The notes under the pieces were generated by a model, which had not been told where the DNA came from, searched no databases, and worked only from the letters and a program-made list of their open reading frames with translations. The translations under genes and the position numbers were made by a program. Shown here one piece after another: positions 31,414 to 36,830 of a stretch of DNA of 36,830 nt. The DNA is from Bordetella petrii. GTDB lineage: Bacteria; Pseudomonadota; Gammaproteobacteria; Burkholderiales; Burkholderiaceae_B. Every line of letters begins with the position of its first letter. Position 1 is the first letter of the stretch. The stretch is from NCBI RefSeq assembly GCF_020991325.1, contig NZ_JAJMLX010000011.1:1-36830 (forward strand), written 5' to 3'.

Positions 31414-32769
31414 TTAACGAGGCGCCTGGATCTCCTTGAAGGCGGCCAATACGTCGCCCAGCTGGGCCGACGGCAGCGCCTGCACGAATTTCTCCAGCCG
31501 CTCGTAGGCGACCGCCGCCACGTTGGTTTCCTCGCCAATACCGCGTATCAACAACGAGACGCGCTTGCGGTCATAGCTGTATTCCGTATGGTCGGTTTGC
31601 AGCGAGACCCCGACCGGCGAGGCGCCGCCCTCGATATCCGCCTCGATACGGCAGGCCAGCAGGCCCAGGGCTTCGTCGGCCACCGGTGTGATGCGTGGAA
31701 TCAACCAATTGACGCCGGCATCGTCGAAGGCCGCCATGCGCGCGATGGTAGGCGTTCCGTACAACAACGTGGTTGCCACGCAGAACTGGATGCTCATCAA
31801 GGTGCCCGACAAGCTGGCAAAGGGCCCCTCCTTGTCCATGCCGGCATAGCCTACGACCGTCGGGTTCAGATAGACGCGCAACGCCTGGATGCTGGCATCC
31901 GCGCCCAGTTTCTCGCGCAGTTGCAGGGCGGCCCGCACCGGCGTCTGGTTCAGCGCGCAGACCGGATACGGCTTGAATGTCACCTTAAGTACCGACCAAT
32001 CTTTGCCTAGGCCGCCCGCAATAGCGTCGACATCGCAGTCCTGCCGCACAAACGCGCGTACGAAACCGCTGCGCCCATCGAACGCCCCTGCGGCGGAAAC
32101 CGAACCCTGGGCGGCCAATGCCGCCGCGCACAAGCCATTGCGGGCGGCCATGCCGACCTGATAGCGCCATTCGTCGGTACCATCGCCGAACGACTGCAGG
32201 ATGCCGCCGGTGAACGAAGCCGCATTGGACAATGCCGCGGCGGTCTGACCGACCGACAACCCCCACAGCCGCGCCGTGGCGGCGGCGGCCGCTACCGTGC
32301 CATACAAAGGCGAGGCCCGCAGGCCCACCGCGGTGGTGCTTGAGGAATACGCGGATTCCAACGCACCACCCACCTCGTAGCCCGCGACCAGTGCCGGCAA
32401 CAGGTCTTCCACCTTGCCTTCGCCGTTCTCGATCAACGCCGTCAGCAAGGGTAGCAAGATGGCGCCGAAGTGCGCCACGCCGCAGGTGTCCTCCTGCGCG
32501 CGGCCGTGAAACAAGGCCGCATTGGCCAGCGCCGCGCCCGCCACCGTCGTTCGCTTGCCACTGCCCAACAAGGTGACGCCGTCGGCGCGCGGGCCATCCA
32601 TGGCCAGCACGGCGCGTTCAGCCACGGCGAAGAACGGCGTCGGATGGGACCCCAATGCAATGCCATAGCCGTTCAGCACGCATGCTCGCGCCTTCTCGAC
32701 GACAGGCGCCGGCATCGTCTCAAGCGTCAGACTGCTTGCGAATCGTGCGAAGTGTTCAGCCAGGAACAT
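31414..32769 (-). CDS. MmgE/PrpD-family protein
   Basis: The product is 451 residues, the usual family length; GAGGAGAAT precedes the ATG. It shows PrpD-like segments: ALANAALFHGRAQEDTCGVA, HFGAILLPLLTALIENGEGK, LVAGYEVGGALESA, GTVAAAAATARLWGLS, and SVLKVTFKPYPVCALNQTPV. The family includes 2-methylcitrate dehydratase and cis-aconitate decarboxylase, but many members in such operons have unknown substrates. It is cytoplasmic. Lying between the acyl-CoA synthetase and the transporter genes, it probably dehydrates or isomerises the imported acid. Confidence 0.88.
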   Translation of the reverse strand: MFLAEHFARFASSLTLETMPAPVVEKARACVLNGYGIALGSHPTPFFAVAERAVLAMDGPRADGVTLLGSGKRTTVAGAALANAALFHGRAQEDTCGVAHFGAILLPLLTALIENGEGKVEDLLPALVAGYEVGGALESAYSSSTTAVGLRASPLYGTVAAAAATARLWGLSVGQTAAALSNAASFTGGILQSFGDGTDEWRYQVGMAARNGLCAAALAAQGSVSAAGAFDGRSGFVRAFVRQDCDVDAIAGGLGKDWSVLKVTFKPYPVCALNQTPVRAALQLREKLGADASIQALRVYLNPTVVGYAGMDKEGPFASLSGTLMSIQFCVATTLLYGTPTIARMAAFDDAGVNWLIPRITPVADEALGLLACRIEADIEGGASPVGVSLQTDHTEYSYDRKRVSLLIRGIGEETNVAAVAYERLEKFVQALPSAQLGDVLAAFKEIQAPR

Positions 32770-32814
32770 AGATTCTCCTCGTTGCGGGCACAGCCCTCTG
32801 TGAATTACCCACCT

Positions 32815-34308
32815 TCAGGCGTTGTATTGGTCGCGCAAAACCCGCTTGAGCACTTTGCCGGATGGGTTGCGCGGCAGCTCGGCCACAATTTTCAATTCGC
32901 GCGGCACCTTGAAGCTGGCCAGGCGCTTGCGGCAATGCTGGTCGATATCTTCCAGGGTGAGCGCCTGACCGCCCTTCAGAACCACCACAGCCGTGATGCG
33001 TTCTCCCCATTTCTCGTCGTGGACGCCGATCACTGCCGCTTCGGCGATCTGCGGCAGCTCATACAGCACCGCTTCCACCTCGCTGGACGCGACGTTCTCG
33101 GCACCGGTCAGGATCATGTCCTTGGTACGGTCGGTGACGAATAAAAACCCCTCTTCGTCCAGATAGCCCACGTCGCCGCTGCGCAGCCAATCGCCGAAGA
33201 ACGCCTCGGCGGTCTTATCTGGCGCGTTCCAATAGCCTTGGGTCACCTTGGGACCACGGATGCATATTTCGCCCCTCTGGTTGGCGCCTTGCCAGCGTCC
33301 CTCGCTATCGGCGATACGTATCTCGACATGAGGCAAGGCCCGGCCGGTAGAACCGATCTTCTCGATCTCGCGCCCTGCTTCCATCAAGGTGTCACCGCTG
33401 CAGGTTTCCGTCATGCCGAAGCCGTCGATGAAGCGGCCGTGCGTGAAGACGCGCGTGAAGTCGCGGATGCGCGATTCGGGCGTCTTTTCACCGCCGGCAA
33501 TGCACCAGCCAAACGACCTCACATCGAAGCGCTCGGGGTTGGGCAACGCCAACACGCGGCTCAGCATCACCGGCGCCATCCAGCCGCAGGTGAGCCGGTG
33601 GCGCTCGATGGCGGCCAGCACGGCCTCCGGGTCGAACTCGCGCTGCACGCAAAACATGCCTCCTACCCACAGCACGGCAATACCCGGCAGGTCGAACGCG
33701 CCCACGTGATATAGCGGCCCGACCACCAGCAGCTTCTCTCGTTGGGTCAGGCCCAGTGCGATCACATGATCGATCGATTTCCAGTACAGGTTGCCATACG
33801 AGTGCATCACTCCCTTGGGCCGCGATGTCGTTCCGGAGGTGTACATCAACCGAACCAGATCGTTTTCCGCCACATCGGCCTGAGTAGGCACGGGCAGGTC
33901 CGGTGTTCCCAGGCAGCGCAGGTCTTTCTGGGCACGCGCATCCACCACCACTTTGGGAACGGGCAGGGCCGCCACCGAGGTGAATTCTTCGTCGACGAAC
34001 AGCAGCTTGGCGCCGGAATCGGCCAATATGTAGCTGGCCTCCGGTGCGGCCAGGCGGTAGTTCACGGGAAGGAATACCGCCCCCAGATAGCTGGCCGCGA
34101 AGGCCAGTTCCAGGAAAGCCGGACTATTCTTCATGAACAGCGCCACCACATCGTTGCGCCCTACGCCATGCGCATGCAGCATGGCTGCCGTCTTCCGGAT
34201 TCGTTCATGGAACTCGGCATAGCTGATCTCGACATCGCGGTACACGATGGCGGGCTGGTCGGGCGTTCGGCGTGCGTGATAAGCCACCGAGGCGCTCAGG
34301 TTGAACAT
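32815..34308 (-). CDS. AMP-forming acyl-CoA synthetase
   Basis: The product is 497 residues. The adenylate-forming core motifs are all present: LMYTSGTTSRPKGVMHSYGN (phosphate-binding loop), GFGMTETCSG, the hinge GYLDEEGFLFVTDRTKDMIL, and PRNPSGKVLKRVLRD with the catalytic lysine. It activates a carboxylic acid to its CoA thioester using ATP. Length and layout match the medium- or long-chain and aromatic acyl-CoA ligases. It precedes MmgE/PrpD by 45 bp and follows the acyl-CoA dehydrogenase, giving the expected order: import, activate, oxidise. Confidence 0.9.
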   Translation of the reverse strand: MFNLSASVAYHARRTPDQPAIVYRDVEISYAEFHERIRKTAAMLHAHGVGRNDVVALFMKNSPAFLELAFAASYLGAVFLPVNYRLAAPEASYILADSGAKLLFVDEEFTSVAALPVPKVVVDARAQKDLRCLGTPDLPVPTQADVAENDLVRLMYTSGTTSRPKGVMHSYGNLYWKSIDHVIALGLTQREKLLVVGPLYHVGAFDLPGIAVLWVGGMFCVQREFDPEAVLAAIERHRLTCGWMAPVMLSRVLALPNPERFDVRSFGWCIAGGEKTPESRIRDFTRVFTHGRFIDGFGMTETCSGDTLMEAGREIEKIGSTGRALPHVEIRIADSEGRWQGANQRGEICIRGPKVTQGYWNAPDKTAEAFFGDWLRSGDVGYLDEEGFLFVTDRTKDMILTGAENVASSEVEAVLYELPQIAEAAVIGVHDEKWGERITAVVVLKGGQALTLEDIDQHCRKRLASFKVPRELKIVAELPRNPSGKVLKRVLRDQYNA

Positions 34309-34384
34309 GGTGTTGTCTCCGTGGTGTGGCGGATCGTACGCATGGGTCGCGGCAGTGCCGGTCCCACGTCTGGCTCCGGGCCGT

Positions 34385-35560
34385 TCAATATGACTTCGGC
34401 ATGCCTAGGTCATGAACGGCGATGTAGTTCAAGATCATTTCTTCTGAAACCGGGGCGAATTTAAACAGACGCGCGTCGCGCCAAAGCCTTTCCACATGAA
34501 ATTCACGCGCGTAGCCCATGCCGCCCATCGTCTGCATGCTACGTTCAATCGCATGGCTGGCGGCCTGCGAGCCGATCAGCTTGCCGATGTTGGCTTCCGT
34601 TCCGTACGGCTGGCCCAGGTCGCACAGCGCGGCCGCTTTCAGATTCATCAGCCGGGCGCATTCCAATTCCGCATGGGACTGCGCCAGCGGAAACTGCAAG
34701 CCCTGGTACGAACTGATTGGCTTGCCGCCGAACACCTTACGATCATTTCCGTACTGCACGGCCATGCGCTCGGCCAGCCGGCCCGCGCCGACCAGGCCGG
34801 CGGTGGTCACGATACGCTCGGTGTTCAGCACATCCAGCAGTTCGCGAAAGCCCTTGTCCAGCGTACCGACCAGCTCATGCGGCTCGATATGGACGTTATC
34901 GAAGAAAACCGAGCAGGCGCTCAGGGTCTGCGTGCCAACCTTGTCGATGGGCGCGTAAGTCAGGCCCTCGCGCTTCACATCGATGATGAACATCGAAATA
35001 CCATCGGTCGCCCGGGCACCTTCGACCCGCTTCGTCGTACGGGCCACGACCAACATCTTGTGGGCCGCGTCCACCGCAGTAATCCAGACCTTGCGCCCAC
35101 TCAAGCGCCAGCCGCCGCCCTCTTCCGCCTCGGCAAAGCTTTTCATGGCCAGCGTATTGGTGCCTGCATCGGGCTCGGTCAGCGCCATGCAAAAGTTGAA
35201 TTCGCCGTTGACCAGCCCCGGCAGCAGGTCGCGCTTCATCTGCTCGCTACCGAATTTGGAGATCGGCACCCCACCGAAGATGGGGTTGATCATGAACAGC
35301 TGCCCCAGGGTCGAGCCGCCGCCGCCGGCCGACAGCTCTTCCACGATCAAGGCCAGCTCCAGCATTCCCAGGCCGGATCCGCCATAGGCTTCCGGCAACG
35401 CCGCTCCCGCCAGGCCGGCATCGCAGATTGCCTGCCAGCACTCTTTAGGGAAGGTCTTGGCGCGATCCTGCTCGTACCAATAGTCCACGCCGTAGGTTTC
35501 CCCGATGCGGCGCGCGGTCTCGACGATCAGCTTTTGTTCGTCTGAAAGCGAAAAATCCAT
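34385..35560 (-). CDS. Acyl-CoA dehydrogenase
   Basis: The product is 391 residues. Family motifs: LAGAALPEAYGGSGLGMLEL, FCMALTEPDAGTNTLAMKSF (FAD/substrate segment), GRKVWITAVDAAHKMLVVAR, MQTMGGMGYAREFHVERLWR and the C-terminal FAPVSEEMILNYIA, whose glutamate pair is at the site of the catalytic base found in the SE(I)Q loop of many members. It introduces an alpha-beta double bond into an acyl-CoA, passing electrons to electron-transfer flavoprotein. It starts five bases after the stop of the E2 chimera, so the two are tightly co-transcribed. Confidence 0.93.
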   Translation of the reverse strand: MDFSLSDEQKLIVETARRIGETYGVDYWYEQDRAKTFPKECWQAICDAGLAGAALPEAYGGSGLGMLELALIVEELSAGGGGSTLGQLFMINPIFGGVPISKFGSEQMKRDLLPGLVNGEFNFCMALTEPDAGTNTLAMKSFAEAEEGGGWRLSGRKVWITAVDAAHKMLVVARTTKRVEGARATDGISMFIIDVKREGLTYAPIDKVGTQTLSACSVFFDNVHIEPHELVGTLDKGFRELLDVLNTERIVTTAGLVGAGRLAERMAVQYGNDRKVFGGKPISSYQGLQFPLAQSHAELECARLMNLKAAALCDLGQPYGTEANIGKLIGSQAASHAIERSMQTMGGMGYAREFHVERLWRDARLFKFAPVSEEMILNYIAVHDLGMPKSY

Positions 35561-35565
35561 GAACG

Positions 35566-36426
35566 CTATCCTTGTTTCTGGATACGGTTGCGCAACAGCC
35601 GGTAAGGATCTTGCAGCAGCTCGATGATGTAGTTAAGGAACTTCAATGCGCTGGCGCCGTCATGCAAGCGATGATCCGCTGCCAGCACCAAGCCCATTTC
35701 GCGCTTGAGCGCCGGTGCGCCCCGGTCGTCGGGGCGAAACACCTGGCGAATGCTGCCTACGCCCAGAATGGCCGATTGCGGCGGGTTGATGATGGGCGTC
35801 ATGTAGGTAACGTTGAACATGCCGGCGTTGGATACGGAAATGGCGCCGCCGCTCATGTCTTCCCGGGTCGCCCTGCCACCGCGCACGCGCTCGAGCAAGG
35901 CGTCGGACTGGCCGGCGATGTCATCCAGGCTCGCCGCACCCAGGCCATGCAACACCGGCGCCATCAAGCCGCGCTCGGTCGACACAGCCACTCCGACGTC
36001 GATCGCATCGAACTGGACGATCTGGTCGTCGAGCCAGATCCGGTTCTGGTATGGCAGGGCGTGCAAGGCGCGCGCCACCGCGGCAATCACGAAATGGTTC
36101 AAGGTCAGCCGGGACGCGCCCGGCTGTTCATTGAGCCGACGCCGCAAGTCCTGCAGCTCGCTGACCTCGGCTTCGGCCGCCAGGTAAAAATGGGGTACTT
36201 GCTTGGCCTGCGTCATCCGCCTGGCCATGGACTGCACCAGCGTCGGTCCACCGTCCAGGTCCAGGGCGGGCAGCAGGGCATCGCCGGCCTTGCACGCGAA
36301 GGCCGGCTGCCGGTGCTCGGCACGCACCAGGTGCACCGGGATGTAGTCGTAGGCCAGGCCCTTGATCTCCAGCGCGATGCGCACCCGGTACGAGGCGGAC
36401 GAACGAAAGTAGTTGAACAGCTTCAT
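35566..36426 (-). CDS. Chimera: zeta-GST (maleylacetoacetate/maleylpyruvate isomerase) N-terminus fused to E2 acyltransferase catalytic domain
   Basis: The product is 286 residues from the ATG at 36426. Residues 1-68 are the thioredoxin-like half of a bacterial MaiA/NagL-type glutathione transferase: MKLFNYFRSSASYRVRIALE with the active-site SSAS, then KGLAYDYIPVHLVR and a TLVQSMA ending where intact isomerases continue IIEYL. At about 36222 the frame passes directly into E2 sequence, RRMTQAKQVPHFYLAAEAEV, and runs through the catalytic domain to DHRLHDGASALKFLNYIIEL, which carries the HxxxDG active-site motif. There is no lipoyl domain or E1-binding domain, and the GST helical domain is missing. 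Neither parent activity seems possible as built. It is probably a rearrangement remnant, now the first gene of the operon. An assembly error is the main alternative. Confidence 0.8.
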   Translation of the reverse strand: MKLFNYFRSSASYRVRIALEIKGLAYDYIPVHLVRAEHRQPAFACKAGDALLPALDLDGGPTLVQSMARRMTQAKQVPHFYLAAEAEVSELQDLRRRLNEQPGASRLTLNHFVIAAVARALHALPYQNRIWLDDQIVQFDAIDVGVAVSTERGLMAPVLHGLGAASLDDIAGQSDALLERVRGGRATREDMSGGAISVSNAGMFNVTYMTPIINPPQSAILGVGSIRQVFRPDDRGAPALKREMGLVLAADHRLHDGASALKFLNYIIELLQDPYRLLRNRIQKQG

Positions 36427-36556
36427 GGTGGGCCGAGCATAACGGCGCAGGCTGGTGGCACACTGCGGTACGCCGTCCCTGGAACGTGTCGATGCGAATC
36501 CGCACGCGCGCACAGGGGTACCCATACACCGAGATGAAAGCAAGAGAAAGGCAGAC

Positions 36557-36830
36557 ATGAGCTTCGTGATTCCTCCCGCCCCCGTCGCCAGCGTGCCCGT
36601 CGTGGGCAGCACCGACCGCTTCCCCGTGCACCGCATCTACTGCGTGGGCCGCAATTACGAAGAGCACGCCAAGGAAATGGGCTTCACCGGCCGTGAGCCG
36701 CCGTTCTTCTTCATGAAGCCCGCCGACGCCGTCCTGCCCGTCGCCGCCGGCGAAACCGGCCAGATGCCCTACCCCAGCCTCACCGCCAACCTGCACCACG
36801 AGATCGAACTCGTCGTGGCCATCGGCAAGG
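36557..36830 (+). CDS. Fumarylacetoacetate hydrolase-family protein (N-terminal 91 residues)
   Basis: The gene starts at the ATG at 36557, preceded by AGAAAGG, and runs off the right edge. The visible sequence has the family motifs [33 protein letters not shown] and [12 protein letters not shown], whose glutamates bind the catalytic metal. It hydrolyses fumarylacetoacetate, fumarylpyruvate or a related diketo acid; the compact N-terminus fits the fumarylpyruvate hydrolase (NagK-like) group. It is divergent (130 bp) from the truncated isomerase fused into the E2 chimera. Isomerase and hydrolase of this kind normally act in succession in homogentisate or gentisate breakdown. Confidence 0.88.
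   Translation, partial: MSFVIPPAPVASVPVVGSTDRFPVHRIYCVGRNYEEHAKEMGFTGREPPFFFMKPADAVLPVAAGETGQMPYPSLTANLHHEIELVVAIGK

Noticed and set aside
24384-36222. Genomic island with flanking direct repeats or an integrase
   Set aside because: No direct repeats, tRNA gene, integrase or insertion sequence was seen at either end; the evidence supports a rearrangement at one end only.
36128-36799. Minus-strand 223-codon frame spanning the FAH-family start and the chimera
   Set aside because: It is antisense to the FAH-family gene and out of frame with the isomerase-E2 fusion; no recognisable sequence.

Overview
The window looks like a chromosomal stretch of a Bordetella/Achromobacter-type betaproteobacterium (Alcaligenaceae, Burkholderiales). 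The grounds are high GC content, dense coding, three Bug-family (tripartite tricarboxylate transporter) periplasmic receptors each beside a LysR regulator or small catabolic operon, a TonB-dependent siderophore receptor, and a large glycine-rich autotransporter-like protein. No tRNA, rRNA, insertion sequence, CRISPR array or complete prophage was seen.

Layout. 1-3326: N-terminal part of a repeat-rich secreted/autotransporter-like protein (minus, running off the left edge), divergent from an AraC regulator. 3345-7222: two-subunit aconitase X enzyme plus a Bug receptor (minus), divergent from a LysR gene. 7231-12099: LysR gene (minus) divergent from two tandem RraA-family genes, followed by a TonB-dependent receptor. 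12111-14109: HI0933/TIGR03862-type flavoprotein, a small lipoprotein and a 69-residue protein, all minus. 14163-15671: a near-consensus LexA (SOS) box inside two overlapping divergent promoters; rightward it drives a KorA/TrfB-like DNA-binding protein translationally coupled to an OccR-type LysR regulator. 15882-22280: Bug receptor, AtuA-family and DUF4387 genes (plus), convergent with a hydroxyisobutyrate-dehydrogenase-like gene and a DUF1185 gene (minus), then a second OccR-type LysR gene and another Bug receptor. 22337-24383: hexose-6-phosphate mutarotase, a candidate 21-residue peptide gene, and a ModA-like protein. 24477-36426: one long minus-strand catabolic/transport operon: E2 chimera, acyl-CoA dehydrogenase, acyl-CoA synthetase, MmgE/PrpD, LivK, LivH, fused LivM-LivG, LivF, dihydrolipoyl dehydrogenase, TetR. 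36557-end: start of a fumarylacetoacetate-hydrolase-family gene.

Three results stand out. (1) The promoters of both Bug genes at 15.8 and 21.2 kb and of the minus operon at 20.2 kb share one architecture: a WTWAC-N5-GTTAT dyad centred near -63, a GGCATACG block reaching the -35, a 17-bp spacer and a TAGNNT -10. This looks like a local LysR regulon served by one or both OccR-type paralogues. (2) The LexA box at 14188-14207 places a plasmid-type KorA-like protein, a LysR regulator and a small unknown protein under apparent SOS control. (3) The first gene of the 24-36 kb operon is an in-frame fusion of the first 68 residues of a zeta-class GST (maleylacetoacetate/maleylpyruvate isomerase) to the catalytic domain of a 2-oxoacid dehydrogenase E2. 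It has no lipoyl domain and no E1 genes nearby, so a rearrangement appears to have joined two loci and put the operon behind the isomerase promoter.

All family assignments come from reading translated sequence and remembered family motifs; no database search was run.
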